Shown here piece by piece: positions 40,539-49,558 of a stretch of 64,000 nucleotides of DNA. The notes under the pieces are model-generated. The model was not told the DNA's origin, did not search any database, and saw only the letters and a program-made list of their open reading frames with translations. The stretch covers positions 85,803 through 149,802 of the forward strand of contig CALWKC010000001.1 in the NCBI GenBank assembly GCA_944381165.1, given 5' to 3'. This stretch comes from an uncultured Lachnospira sp. (GTDB lineage: Bacteria; Bacillota; Clostridia; Lachnospirales; Lachnospiraceae). The first letter of the stretch is position 1; the number at the start of each line of letters is the position of its first letter. The position numbers and the translations under genes are program-made.

Positions 40539-42035
40539 TTACTCAAAGAAAGCATCCAAAAGACTTTTTGCAATCTGCTGCGCTCCCGGCACTCCTGTAT
40601 ATCCTCCCTCCAGAATAACGCAAAACGCTATCTGAGGGTCATCATACGGCGCAAAACCGACAAACCATGAATGTACACGGTCACTGCTGTCATACTGGGC
40701 CGTCCCCGTCTTTCCGGCAACCTCATATGATGTATATCTGAATGCATATCCCGTTCCGTCCGTGACAACCGTTCTGCAATATTCTGATATTATCGCGGCC
40801 TCTGTCGGAGTACAGACCGTTGCCCTCTCTTCAGGCTCTGTCTGCGATACAGTGCTTCCTTCCCTTGTCTGCACCCTGTCGATAAAATACGGTTTCATCA
40901 TAACTCCGTTATTTGCAATGGCAGAAATAATCATAAGATTATGCATAGGGGAAATCATCGTTTTTCCCTGACCTATTCCCGTCTCCTGAATCTCGCTTAT
41001 CCCCGCGTTTTCATCCATTGAAAAACTGCTCACACTTGACTCAATTCCTATGTCAAGATTTTTGTTAAAAAGAAAGTCTTCACATGTTTGCTTAAACTTT
41101 GCCAGATTGAGCTTAAAACCAATAGTCGAAAAAACGCCGTTGCAGGAATTTGCAAACGCCATCTCTAAATTCTGATGTCCGTGAACTGTTCCGTCATAGC
41201 AGGGAATAGTAGTCCCCCCTGCAACATATGCGCTTCCGGTACAGTCATATGAAAAACTTTCATAGTCATCATTATCTCTTATGTATTCCAGAGCCGTCAA
41301 AATCTTGAAGGTCGAGCCCGGCGAATACAGTCCCTGTGTAGCCCTGTTTAAAAGCACTGACTCAGAGCTGTCATAGTTAAGCCATTCACTGTAATATTCC
41401 GCCGCATCATTCGGATTATAGTCAGGTTTTGAGACCATAGCCAGCACCTTGCCGGTAGACGGCTCTATGGCAATAACGGCGCCCTTGTTATTACCCATAG
41501 CATTATAAGCCGCCTCCTGAAGCTCAGGTACAAGAGTTGTCACAACGTCAAGCCCCACAGCCTTCTCGCCGCTCAAATCATCTGCCAGCTCTTCAATTAT
41601 ATTACCGGAAGTGGACAATAATTCAAAATTTGCCAAACCTTCTATTCCTGTTTTTGCCGAATTGAGTCCCACAACATGACAGAACACATTTTCAAACGGG
41701 TAATATCTGGTCTCATTTCCCTCCTCATCGACCTGCGTCGTCGCAAGAATTTGTCCGTCAGCCGCCAGAATATTACCCCTGACCACCTTATTTTCAAGAT
41801 TGTCAATTCTTTTGTTATAAGGATTATCTATAATTGATGACGCTTTAAAAACATTAAAATACACCAGATACCCTGACATCAGAAGAAACAAAGCAACAAA
41901 TATAAAGGAAATCACATTTGTCTCACGATTTCTCAGGCCCTTCTTCTTGTTCTCTAAAATATCACTTTCCTTTGTTTTTTTCTTTTTTAGATTTCTTGTT
42001 TTTACCTGCTGTTTCATTTTTTGCTTCAACCTCAT
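40539..42035 (-). CDS. Class B penicillin-binding protein (transpeptidase)
   Basis: 498 residues from the first ATG. A very basic N-terminal tail, one membrane anchor (about 41-61), a pedestal domain and a transpeptidase domain. Catalytic motifs: SPGSTFK (serine of STFK at 241), SCN (297-299) and KTGTAQY near 450. It builds peptidoglycan cross-links with the SEDS polymerase encoded just upstream. The first ATG lies 74 bp inside the SEDS gene, with no clear ribosome site for it, the ATG at 42017 or later codons; the true N-terminus is uncertain by ~25-35 residues. Confidence 0.93.
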   Translation of the reverse strand: MRLKQKMKQQVKTRNLKKKKTKESDILENKKKGLRNRETNVISFIFVALFLLMSGYLVYFNVFKASSIIDNPYNKRIDNLENKVVRGNILAADGQILATTQVDEEGNETRYYPFENVFCHVVGLNSAKTGIEGLANFELLSTSGNIIEELADDLSGEKAVGLDVVTTLVPELQEAAYNAMGNNKGAVIAIEPSTGKVLAMVSKPDYNPNDAAEYYSEWLNYDSSESVLLNRATQGLYSPGSTFKILTALEYIRDNDDYESFSYDCTGSAYVAGGTTIPCYDGTVHGHQNLEMAFANSCNGVFSTIGFKLNLAKFKQTCEDFLFNKNLDIGIESSVSSFSMDENAGISEIQETGIGQGKTMISPMHNLMIISAIANNGVMMKPYFIDRVQTREGSTVSQTEPEERATVCTPTEAAIISEYCRTVVTDGTGYAFRYTSYEVAGKTGTAQYDSSDRVHSWFVGFAPYDDPQIAFCVILEGGYTGVPGAQQIAKSLLDAFFE

Positions 42036-43326
42036 CCTGTCTCATATTATACATTCCGTTAATTAACGCAAACATTATAAGCGAACTGACAACCGAACTT
42101 CCGCCGTAGCTCACAAACGGCAGCGTCACGCCTGTCATCGGTATCATCTTCATCGCGCCGCCCACCGTCAGGAATACCTGAAATCCGTATGTCACTCCAA
42201 TTCCAACCGCCACAAGTCTGTAAAACAGCGTTTTGCATCTTGAGGCAATGTTCATCATCAGTATAAGATTGTTAAGGCAGATAAGCAGAAGAGCCACTGC
42301 AAAAATCGCTCCGAATTCTTCAGCAATGGCAGAAAACATAAAGTCCTTTTCCGCCACAGGAATTTTGTCCGGAAGTCCCTGTCCCAGTCCATAACCAAAC
42401 CAAGAGCCCATACCAATCGCAAAAAGCGACTGGCAAATCTGGTATCCCGTAGTGTCTATCGTGCTCCACGGGTCGCGCCATATCAGCACTCGCTCACGCA
42501 CATGGTTGAAAATCTTATACGCGCCGAACGACGCCGCGCTTCCGACCGCAAGCCCCGCCGCTACATACCAGAAACATTTTGTTGCTATAAAAAGCATCAT
42601 CAGGTACACAACAAAGAAAATAAGCGCGGCTCCCAAATCCTTTGAGACAACCAGTATAAGGACATGAAGCGCTGCGATAAGCGTGACCTTGACTGTCTGG
42701 GCAAACGAGGTGGATTTGTTAAACATTGATGCAACAAACATTACAAATAATATTTTTACAAATTCACTCGGCTGAACGGACACAGGCCCCAGCTCAAGAA
42801 CAAGATTTGCCCCGAATACCTCTGTGCAGAATAATACCGCAAGCAGCAGGGCAATTCCTGAGAAGCCGTAGAGCCAGCCCATATTTCTGAAACTCTTCAC
42901 CTTCTTTAAAAGCCACGGTATAAAAAATGTTATGATCGTTCCTCCGGCAGCTATTATGAACTGCTTTACGCATTTATTGTAATCAAGCCGTGCAATCATG
43001 ACAAATCCAACAGCTAAAAGCATGCACATATTATTTACAAGAAGCCGCGAAGCCCTCGGATAAAGCACATCATACACGAATATGACAACAAAAAGATAGA
43101 TAAACTGCGCAAAATACAATATGAGATATTTTAATTCTTCATTGTTGAGCTGATATAAAATAAGGAAGCCCAAAAGGTGAATCATAAACATAATCACATT
43201 CTGAAATACATATGTAAATTTGCGTTTTTCTTCTTTTATGACAGCGCCGTGGTAGGCAGCCGCCGCATAAAAGCAGATAAGAAATGCAAATGCGTATTTT
43301 GACAATTCAATAAATATCAACTGCAT
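41962..43326 (-). CDS. SEDS-family glycan polymerase/flippase (FtsW/RodA/SpoVE)
   Basis: 454 residues from the ATG at 43326, with GGAG upstream and a TAATG overlap with the stop of the U32 gene. About 12 membrane segments, three of them in an N-terminal extension (~110 residues) not found in the shortest FtsW/RodA. Signature stretches: LELGPVSVQPSEFVKI, SKDLGAALIFFVVYLMM, the catalytic Asp in LIWRDPWST region, AIAEEFGAIF and the C-terminal TLPFVSYGGSS. A class B PBP follows, as expected for a SEDS-bPBP pair. It is not possible to say whether it serves division, elongation or sporulation. Confidence 0.92.
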   Translation of the reverse strand: MQLIFIELSKYAFAFLICFYAAAAYHGAVIKEEKRKFTYVFQNVIMFMIHLLGFLILYQLNNEELKYLILYFAQFIYLFVVIFVYDVLYPRASRLLVNNMCMLLAVGFVMIARLDYNKCVKQFIIAAGGTIITFFIPWLLKKVKSFRNMGWLYGFSGIALLLAVLFCTEVFGANLVLELGPVSVQPSEFVKILFVMFVASMFNKSTSFAQTVKVTLIAALHVLILVVSKDLGAALIFFVVYLMMLFIATKCFWYVAAGLAVGSAASFGAYKIFNHVRERVLIWRDPWSTIDTTGYQICQSLFAIGMGSWFGYGLGQGLPDKIPVAEKDFMFSAIAEEFGAIFAVALLLICLNNLILMMNIASRCKTLFYRLVAVGIGVTYGFQVFLTVGGAMKMIPMTGVTLPFVSYGGSSVVSSLIMFALINGMYNMRQDEVEAKNETAGKNKKSKKEKNKGK

Positions 43327-45764
43327 TATTCCACTCCCATAACATAGTGCCCCGCCCAAGCTGAGGCGCTGTGTTCCTTGTCTGTTTCATATCTTATATA
43401 ATCAGGACTGATACTGTCAATCAGCTTTTTATTTTCGGATATATCAAGCTGTTTTGCCCCGTACATTACACTGTAGCAGTAATCACACACACTTTTTACG
43501 TTATATATGTCTCCCCTTCTGTTCTTAAGCGTGACAGAGGCGTTGTCGTGACTGCACAAACCGTATGTCTTTCTCACACACTGTTTTGAAATCATAACCG
43601 GAATGTCGGCGCGGACTATAAGCTCCGTGTCTGTTTCACACTGTATCTGCATTATCTCTTTGGAGCTGAGTTCAAGAGGAAGCGTTATTCTGACAAGCCT
43701 TAGACCTGCATCTGCCGCAATATCGCGGTACTGCTTCGCAGCCCGGCTGTTCCAGCAGTATAAATTGGCATCTGTGATTATACCTATGTCCGGCTCTCTG
43801 CTGCTTGTTTCATAACGGCTCAGCCCTTTGCCGTCTGCCGTCTCTGCGAGCAGACCAATCTCCTCAAGACAGCGAACAAGAAAAGTTCTGACGCCGCAGT
43901 CAAGAACTCTGCAAATCAGCTTCCGGCATCGCTCCTGCTGCTCCTGAGTGACAATGTGCGGAAGCGCCGCCGCAACCCGTGACGTTTTTTCTTTTAACTG
44001 TCTGATAAATATATCACAATCCAGCAAATCAAACAACTTAAAATCCAAATAAATAACTGATGTCTCAGATACCCCGTCTTCATTTTCTCCCGACAACAGT
44101 TTTATAACCTGCTGTCTGTCACTGATATATATGGATTTTTCAGGCACAGCATTATCACTCCGTCTCTTCCCTGCCGCGTTTATAATACCGTCTGTCTTTT
44201 TGACCGACATACCGTTCCATTTTCTTCGGTTTCTTTCAATAACCGCATCAGTCAGTTTTTGTACTCCTGCCCGCCTCAGTTCATTCAACGCGCTTACAGG
44301 AACAAATACGCTTTCATCCACCTCCGCACGCAGAAGCCCCGGAACAAATTCCGTATTTCCAAGTTTTGATAAATTCTTAAGGCACGCTTCCTCTGTGGCA
44401 GGCTGTTTTCCTGCCGCCTCAACAACGCCTCCCTTTACCCTTACCTGAATGCCGCAAGCCGACAGACAGAGTTCAAGAGGTTTCCCGAGAAACGCTCTTA
44501 ACAGCATATCGACTAAAGATTTACCGGCATACGGATTTTCTGTAAAACACTCCGATACATGCTGAGTAATCGCTCCGTTTTTGGTCCTGTAAAGCACGCG
44601 CCCCTTATCCGGAGCATATTTTTTAGGAAGATTGACCGTAAAAGTACCTCCGCTTTTGCAGGCAGCGCCGCTTGTAAAGGAATTTTCCCTGTCGATTTCA
44701 AAAACATCCTGAGCATTTATGTCAGTAAGCGCCCTGAAAAGCACTCTTCCGTTTTCATTTTTTAAAACCTGAAGAGCCTTTACCCCCATATGGTTAGGTC
44801 TGGACAGAGACATCATTTTACTGCCCTTTTCCTCATTGTAATAACCGCTTGTAAATCCGCCTCTGTTATAAATGTCCATCAGGGCATTTATATCGCTTTG
44901 AGAAACTCGGTATCCGCTGCGTCCGTTCTCAAGATACATATCGGTATACTTACGGTAAAGCTCGGTAACTCCCGCCGCATAGGTGGCATTTTTCATTCTG
45001 CCCTCTATCTTCATTGAATAAACTCCTGCTTCTATAATATCGGGAAGTATTTCCAGCGCGCACATATCCTTGGGACTGAGAGCATAGGCTGACGCTCTGT
45101 CGTTTATAACTTTGATTTCTCGCTGCTCACCTTCAGCCTCAACCGTATAATCAAGACGGCATACCTGTGCGCAGCGTCCTCTGTTTCCGCTCCTTGTTCC
45201 GTTCATGCTGCTCAAAAGGCACTGACCTGAATAGCAGTAACACAGAGCTCCGTGCACAAAGCTTTCTATCTCTATATCACATTCCTCGTGTATTTTTCTT
45301 ATCTCATCAAGCGTCAGCTCTCTGGCAGTAACAATTCTTGATGCTCCCATTTTCTTAAGAACAGAGGCACTTTTGCTTCCGGTGACAGTCATCTGCGTGC
45401 TGGCGTGCAGCGGCAAATCCGGAAAGGTATCGTGAAGCAGCTTAAAAGCTCCCATATCCTGAACTATAGCCGCATCCAATCCCGCTTCATAAAAAGGCGC
45501 AATATAATCCACAAGACGGCCGCACTCCTCTTCTTTTAGAAGTGTATTTACCGTCATGTATATTTTTCTCTCGCGCAGATGCGCATAATCAAGAGCCTTA
45601 ATCATCTCCTCACGGTTCAGATTGCCGGCAAACGCTCTTGCCCCGAACAGCTCGCCGCCCAAATATACCGCATCTGCTCCCGCTTTAATTACGGCAGTCA
45701 TAATATCATATGAACCGGCAGGCGCCAAAACTTCAACTCTATGCTTTTTCAAATTCTTCTCCAT
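43326..45764 (-). CDS. U32-family peptidase with DUF3656
   Basis: 812 residues. N-terminal U32 domain: EVLAPAGSYDIMTAVIKAGADAVYLGG, HASTQMTVTGS, and a cysteine cluster in FVHGALCYCYSGQCLLSS and NRGRCAQVCR that in related proteins holds an Fe-S cluster. DUF3656 and a C-terminal TIM-like part follow with further conserved cysteines (CVRKTYGLCSH, VCDYCYSVMYG). Relatives act in rRNA or cofactor hydroxylation more than in proteolysis. The ATG at 45764 lacks a ribosome site; a TTG at 45752 has GGAG 7 nt upstream and fits the leader pattern of other genes here. Confidence 0.9.
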   Translation of the reverse strand: MEKNLKKHRVEVLAPAGSYDIMTAVIKAGADAVYLGGELFGARAFAGNLNREEMIKALDYAHLRERKIYMTVNTLLKEEECGRLVDYIAPFYEAGLDAAIVQDMGAFKLLHDTFPDLPLHASTQMTVTGSKSASVLKKMGASRIVTARELTLDEIRKIHEECDIEIESFVHGALCYCYSGQCLLSSMNGTRSGNRGRCAQVCRLDYTVEAEGEQREIKVINDRASAYALSPKDMCALEILPDIIEAGVYSMKIEGRMKNATYAAGVTELYRKYTDMYLENGRSGYRVSQSDINALMDIYNRGGFTSGYYNEEKGSKMMSLSRPNHMGVKALQVLKNENGRVLFRALTDINAQDVFEIDRENSFTSGAACKSGGTFTVNLPKKYAPDKGRVLYRTKNGAITQHVSECFTENPYAGKSLVDMLLRAFLGKPLELCLSACGIQVRVKGGVVEAAGKQPATEEACLKNLSKLGNTEFVPGLLRAEVDESVFVPVSALNELRRAGVQKLTDAVIERNRRKWNGMSVKKTDGIINAAGKRRSDNAVPEKSIYISDRQQVIKLLSGENEDGVSETSVIYLDFKLFDLLDCDIFIRQLKEKTSRVAAALPHIVTQEQQERCRKLICRVLDCGVRTFLVRCLEEIGLLAETADGKGLSRYETSSREPDIGIITDANLYCWNSRAAKQYRDIAADAGLRLVRITLPLELSSKEIMQIQCETDTELIVRADIPVMISKQCVRKTYGLCSHDNASVTLKNRRGDIYNVKSVCDYCYSVMYGAKQLDISENKKLIDSISPDYIRYETDKEHSASAWAGHYVMGVE

Positions 45765-45811
45765 TCCCGCTCGCGCTTACAGTGCGCTAACAATCCTTAA
45801 TACAGCAGAAA

Positions 45812-45847
45812 ACCTGCAATTTGCCTCATAATCATCAAATCACAGGT
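45812..45847 (-). terminator. Hairpin after zapA
   Basis: ACCTG/CAGGT and ATTTG/CAAAT pairs separated by two mismatches with a 12-nt loop, then TTTTC on the minus strand. It lies 8 bp after the zapA stop and before the U32 gene; a weak or partial terminator. Confidence 0.5.
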
Positions 45848-45854
45848 TTTTGTT

Positions 45855-46256
45855 TTATTTTGCATTAAGCTCAGTCTCAAGCTTTACTATATTTTTCTGA
45901 TATTTAGCAATCTCTTTTTTGAGTTCGTCAATCTCCTTGGCAGCCGCATCCGCTTTAATCTGCGTGGCTATAAGTTCATGCTTTAAGTCATAAATCTCCT
46001 TATCCTTGCTCTCTATCTCCTCGGAAAGACTGTCGGCAAGCCGTTTAGCCTTGAAATAGTCATCCGCAATATTGAGGTACATAAGATTAGCCCTCACCTC
46101 TGCTGTCTGCCTTCTAAACGAATCTTCCTTGTTATATTCAGCCATTTTATTATTTATATAGGACGCCACCTTCTGCAGATATTCTTCACTCTCATATCCG
46201 CTAAGGGTAAACACCTTACCGCCTAAAATAACTTCTGTATTATTCTTTGATGACAT
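45855..46256 (-). CDS. zapA: Cell division protein ZapA
   Basis: 133 residues from the ATG at 46256 (GGAGG upstream). The N-terminal ~60 residues fit ZapA (EVILGGKVFTLSGYESEEYLQKVASYIN, TAEVRANLMYLNIADDYF), and the rest is one long coiled coil from about 75 to 130. ZapA bundles FtsZ filaments at mid-cell. The coiled coil is longer than in Bacillus. It has its own promoter inside the ruvB end and stands upstream of the U32/SEDS/PBP genes. Confidence 0.92.
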   Translation of the reverse strand: MSSKNNTEVILGGKVFTLSGYESEEYLQKVASYINNKMAEYNKEDSFRRQTAEVRANLMYLNIADDYFKAKRLADSLSEEIESKDKEIYDLKHELIATQIKADAAAKEIDELKKEIAKYQKNIVKLETELNAK

Positions 46257-46302
46257 GTCGTCCTCCCATACTTTATCCATAGCGCTGAAACATTCTCCAT
46301 AT

Positions 46303-46331
46303 ATTTTACCACACCTATATTTTTTGTTCAA
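46303..46331 (-). promoter_or_regulatory. Sigma-A promoter of zapA
   Basis: On the minus strand, TTGAAC (46331-46326), 17 bp, TAAAAT (46308-46303). The -35 is within the last codons of ruvB. Confidence 0.65.
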
Positions 46332-47313
46332 TACCTAGATTTTTATATGCAGCCGCAGTAGCAGTCCTGCCTCTGGGCGTCCTGTTAATAAACCCGTTCT
46401 GTATGAGATAAGGCTCATACACATCCTCCAGAGTTCCGGCATCCTCGCCTATTGACGCCGCCAAAGTGTCAATTCCTACCGGACCGCCTGAAAATTTTCT
46501 GATAATCGTGTCCAATATAAGCCTGTCGTTTGCGTCAAGGCCGTCTCTGTCCACATCAAGAAGATTGAGCGCATAATCTGCCACTTCCCCTGTTATTCTT
46601 CCGTCATATTTCACCTGGGCAAAATCCCTTACTCTCTTCAGGAGACGGTTTGCAAGCCTCGGTGTTCCGCGAGAGCGCCTTGCCAGTTCATTTGCTCCCT
46701 GTGTGTCTATATCAACACCCAAAACGTTTGCCGAGCGGATAATAATAGTCTCAAGCTCTTTTACAGTATAGTATTCAAGATGATTTACCACACCGAAACG
46801 GTCACGCAGCGGCGCGGACAAAAGCCCTGCCCTTGTCGTTGCGCCAACAAGCGTGAATTTTGGAAGCTCAAGGCGTATTGAACGCGCTGTCGCGCCCTTT
46901 CCTATCATTATATCAATCTGATAATCCTCCATTGCCGGATAAAGAACTTCCTCGACCTGACGGTTAAGTCTGTGAATCTCATCGACAAACAGCACATCAC
47001 CCTCCGCCAGATTATTGAGAATTGCCGCCATCTCTCCCGGCTTTTCTATCGCAGGACCCGACGTCACTTTAAGATGTGTCCCCATCTCATTTGCTATAAT
47101 GCCTGCCAATGTTGTCTTTCCAAGTCCCGGAGGTCCATAGAACAACACATGGTCAAGCGGGTCCTTTCTCTCTTTTGCCGCCTCTATGTACACCTTTAAA
47201 TTGCGCTTGACCTTTTCCTGCCCTATGTAATCATCCAGCGAAAGCGGTCTTAAATTATTTTCAATTTTGACGTCCTCTTCAACCAGCTCTGTTGAAATCA
47301 CTCTTTTTTCCAT
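46315..47313 (-). CDS. ruvB: Holliday junction branch migration helicase RuvB
   Basis: 332 residues from the ATG at 47313, with GGAG upstream; the longer open frame to 47382 reads through the structured leader. AAA+ ATPase motor that drives Holliday junction migration with RuvA. Walker [13 protein letters not shown], Walker [13 protein letters not shown], sensor 1 [20 protein letters not shown], and the C-terminal winged helix with [15 protein letters not shown]. It follows ruvA with a ~110-bp leader that contains the repeat shared with proA. Confidence 0.97.
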   Translation of the reverse strand: MEKRVISTELVEEDVKIENNLRPLSLDDYIGQEKVKRNLKVYIEAAKERKDPLDHVLFYGPPGLGKTTLAGIIANEMGTHLKVTSGPAIEKPGEMAAILNNLAEGDVLFVDEIHRLNRQVEEVLYPAMEDYQIDIMIGKGATARSIRLELPKFTLVGATTRAGLLSAPLRDRFGVVNHLEYYTVKELETIIIRSANVLGVDIDTQGANELARRSRGTPRLANRLLKRVRDFAQVKYDGRITGEVADYALNLLDVDRDGLDANDRLILDTIIRKFSGGPVGIDTLAASIGEDAGTLEDVYEPYLIQNGFINRTPRGRTATAAAYKNLGIEQKI

Positions 47314-47330
47314 GTAAATCTCCATTCCTG

Positions 47331-47410
47331 AACGTTTCATGCGGCGTAATGACGCAAATATCAGATTTTCATCTGACATCATGGCTTATTTGTGACGCTC
47401 CGGCACAAAC
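47331..47410 (-). repeat. Structured leader upstream of ruvB with the 22-bp element shared with proA
   Basis: Positions 47389-47410 equal 5443-5464 exactly: a TTTGTG/CACAAA hairpin with loop CCGGAGCGT on the minus strand. A TCAGAT/ATCTGA hairpin follows, and then ACGTTCAGG (47337-47329) beside the ribosome site, which can pair with the loop except for one mismatch and one G-U. The same architecture as in the proA leader. Confidence 0.6.
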
Positions 47411-47427
47411 AGCCGTTATGTATAAAA

Positions 47428-48027
47428 TCAAAGCAGCTTCTTGAGCGCTTCTTTTAGGATAGTCTCCGAATCTTTCTGTTCTGCGTTCTCTATTCCCCTG
47501 ACCGCCCTTAACGCCTCGGCGTTTCCGTAGCCGAGAGCAACAAGAGCCTCTGCCGCCTCATTTCTTGCGCTCATATCCGCCGCCTCAGTCTCTTGGTGTG
47601 ACAACGCCTGCTCAAAGGCGTCAGCAAGCTTAATTTTATCTTTAAACTCTATGATAAGCTTCTGCGCAGTCTTTGCCCCTATCCCGGGAGCGCTCGAAAT
47701 AAGCTTCACATCATCGGATAGTACGGCAAATCTCAAATCATCCGGCGTAATCGTAGACAGAATAGCAAGCGCCCCCTTCGGGCCTATTCCGTTTACATTG
47801 ATAAGCATTTTAAATATATCCAGGTCATCTCTTGTCAAAAAACCATACAGACTGTGTGCATCCTCCCGTATCTGAAGGTATGTATATACTTTCACCTGTT
47901 CACCGACAACCGAAAACTCACTTATAACCGATGCAGGAACACGTATATTAAAACCGATGCCGTTGTTCTCAACCACAATGGCGTCATCAAAAATCTCCGT
48001 CAATTCACCTTTAATATATGAAATCAT
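47428..48027 (-). CDS. ruvA: Holliday junction DNA helicase subunit RuvA
   Basis: 199 residues from the ATG at 48027 with AAAGGAGAG just upstream. OB domain at the N-terminus ([19 protein letters not shown]), helix-hairpin-helix motifs in the middle ([17 protein letters not shown] and [20 protein letters not shown]), and the RuvB-binding C-terminal domain ([20 protein letters not shown]). The start overlaps the DUF815 ATPase stop by 4 bp (ATGA). Confidence 0.97.
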   Translation of the reverse strand: MISYIKGELTEIFDDAIVVENNGIGFNIRVPASVISEFSVVGEQVKVYTYLQIREDAHSLYGFLTRDDLDIFKMLINVNGIGPKGALAILSTITPDDLRFAVLSDDVKLISSAPGIGAKTAQKLIIEFKDKIKLADAFEQALSHQETEAADMSARNEAAEALVALGYGNAEALRAVRGIENAEQKDSETILKEALKKLL

Positions 48028-49337
48028 GCCTCTCCTTTCATTCCAAGACAATAGTTCACAAACTGCTGCGCCGTCCTGCCTGAAATGCCGCCGTGACTGA
48101 GTTCCCATTTATTGGCCTCGCTGCGAAGCTCCTCATCTGACATCTCAAGCCCGCTTCTCCTCGCAAGCTGAATGACAATCTCAAAATATTCCTGCTGGCT
48201 CGGCTTTGAATAGCAAATCTGGCATCCGAAACGATTAACCAAAGAGAGTTTTTCCTCCATTGTGTCCGAACGGTGCAGACCATTTACATTCTCCATATCA
48301 TTTCTGTCGTTCCATGTCTCTTTGATGAGATGCCTCCTGTTGGAAGTAGCATATATCAGTATATTTTCAGGCTTTGTCTCAACTCCGCCCTCAATTACAG
48401 CCTTTAAAAATTTATATTCTATCTCAAACTCCTCAAATGAGAGGTCGTCCATATATATTATAAAACGATAATTTCTGTTTTTTATCTGAGCTATTACATT
48501 TGACAAATCCTTAAACTGATGCTTATAAATCTCTATCATTCTGAGACCGTCATCATAATACTGATTAACTATTGCCTTGATACTTGTTGACTTGCCTGTT
48601 CCGCTGTCGCCGAAAAGAAGGACATTATTTGCCCTGCGCCCCTCAACGAAGGCTTCAGTATTCTCCACAAGCTTCTTTTTCTGTATCTCGTAGCCCACCA
48701 AATCCGAAAGCATAACTCTGTCCATATTGTTGATTGCCATAAATTTCACGCTGCCGTCCGGGTTATTGCCAATTCGAAACGCCTTGTTAAGACCGAACAT
48801 TCCGACGCCGTAATCTTTATAAAAGGTTGTGACGCCGTCAAAAAATTCCTCGTCAGTCTGCGCAGCAGCAAGCCTTCTGCTCAGAGCCTGTACCTTCTCG
48901 CTGACATTATGATTGTACATTAACTCTTTTTTGCATATTGCCCTATAATTTGTAATAAGTGAAAAGCAGTTTATTGAAAGCTCACGCTCAATCTCACTGA
49001 AATCATAGTGAAACAGCCTTCTGAATATCCCGAAATCATTGAGCGCAAAGGTATTGACGCTGCCGTCATTTGCGCCAACCTTCTCGCATGTTATACTGAA
49101 AGGATTTTCTGTCGTAATAAGCACGAACGTAAGGTAATTCTGCCATAAATTCTCGTCAAAGCCGTAATCTGTCGCCACCTTTAAAATCCGCTTAATCTGC
49201 GTGTAAATGTCCCTTATCAGCTCTTCCTTTCCAGTATCACGCGCCTCAAAGCGCTTAAAAATATCCGCAAGCTGATAAAGAATACTTTCCTTGTCCAAAT
49301 CTCCGTATATAATCAATCTCGAAATTTCTTTAAACAT
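48024..49337 (-). CDS. DUF815 AAA+ ATPase
   Basis: 437 residues. The N-terminal ~190 residues are helical; the AAA+ domain follows with Walker [13 protein letters not shown] (about 246-257), Walker [14 protein letters not shown], and the sensor region [14 protein letters not shown]. The DUF815 family is widespread in Clostridia and Proteobacteria without known function. It starts the ruvA-ruvB unit (4-bp overlap with ruvA) and carries a CGGAATGGAGAG leader. The substrate and any link to recombination are unproven. Confidence 0.88.
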   Translation of the reverse strand: MFKEISRLIIYGDLDKESILYQLADIFKRFEARDTGKEELIRDIYTQIKRILKVATDYGFDENLWQNYLTFVLITTENPFSITCEKVGANDGSVNTFALNDFGIFRRLFHYDFSEIERELSINCFSLITNYRAICKKELMYNHNVSEKVQALSRRLAAAQTDEEFFDGVTTFYKDYGVGMFGLNKAFRIGNNPDGSVKFMAINNMDRVMLSDLVGYEIQKKKLVENTEAFVEGRRANNVLLFGDSGTGKSTSIKAIVNQYYDDGLRMIEIYKHQFKDLSNVIAQIKNRNYRFIIYMDDLSFEEFEIEYKFLKAVIEGGVETKPENILIYATSNRRHLIKETWNDRNDMENVNGLHRSDTMEEKLSLVNRFGCQICYSKPSQQEYFEIVIQLARRSGLEMSDEELRSEANKWELSHGGISGRTAQQFVNYCLGMKGEA

Positions 49338-49379
49338 ATTTTCTCTCCATTCCGTATATTTATATGAATGTTTTTATTA

Positions 49380-49408
49380 TATAATATAATAATGAAATTT
49401 TTTGTCAA
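49380..49408 (-). promoter_or_regulatory. Promoter of the DUF815-ruvA-ruvB operon
   Basis: On the minus strand, TTGACA (49408-49403), then a 17-bp spacer and an AT-rich ATTATATAAT run that supplies the -10. The exact hexamer cannot be picked. Confidence 0.55.
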
Positions 49409-49458
49409 ACACTTTTGGCTGAACTGTTACTAAATACAAATAAAAACGTCGAAAGTAA

Positions 49459-49486
49459 TTGACACTTAAAAAATTAATGATATAAT
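49459..49486 (+). promoter_or_regulatory. Sigma-A promoter of the glycosyltransferase gene
   Basis: TTGACA (49459-49464), 16 bp, TATAAT (49481-49486), 73 bp upstream of the start codon. Both hexamers are perfect, so strong constitutive expression is likely. Confidence 0.82.
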
Positions 49487-49558
49487 CAACAAAGGACTTT
49501 AGATAAGTTCGCGGATTATTATACCAATTTTTCATTTTTAAAATGGAGAGGATTTTTA

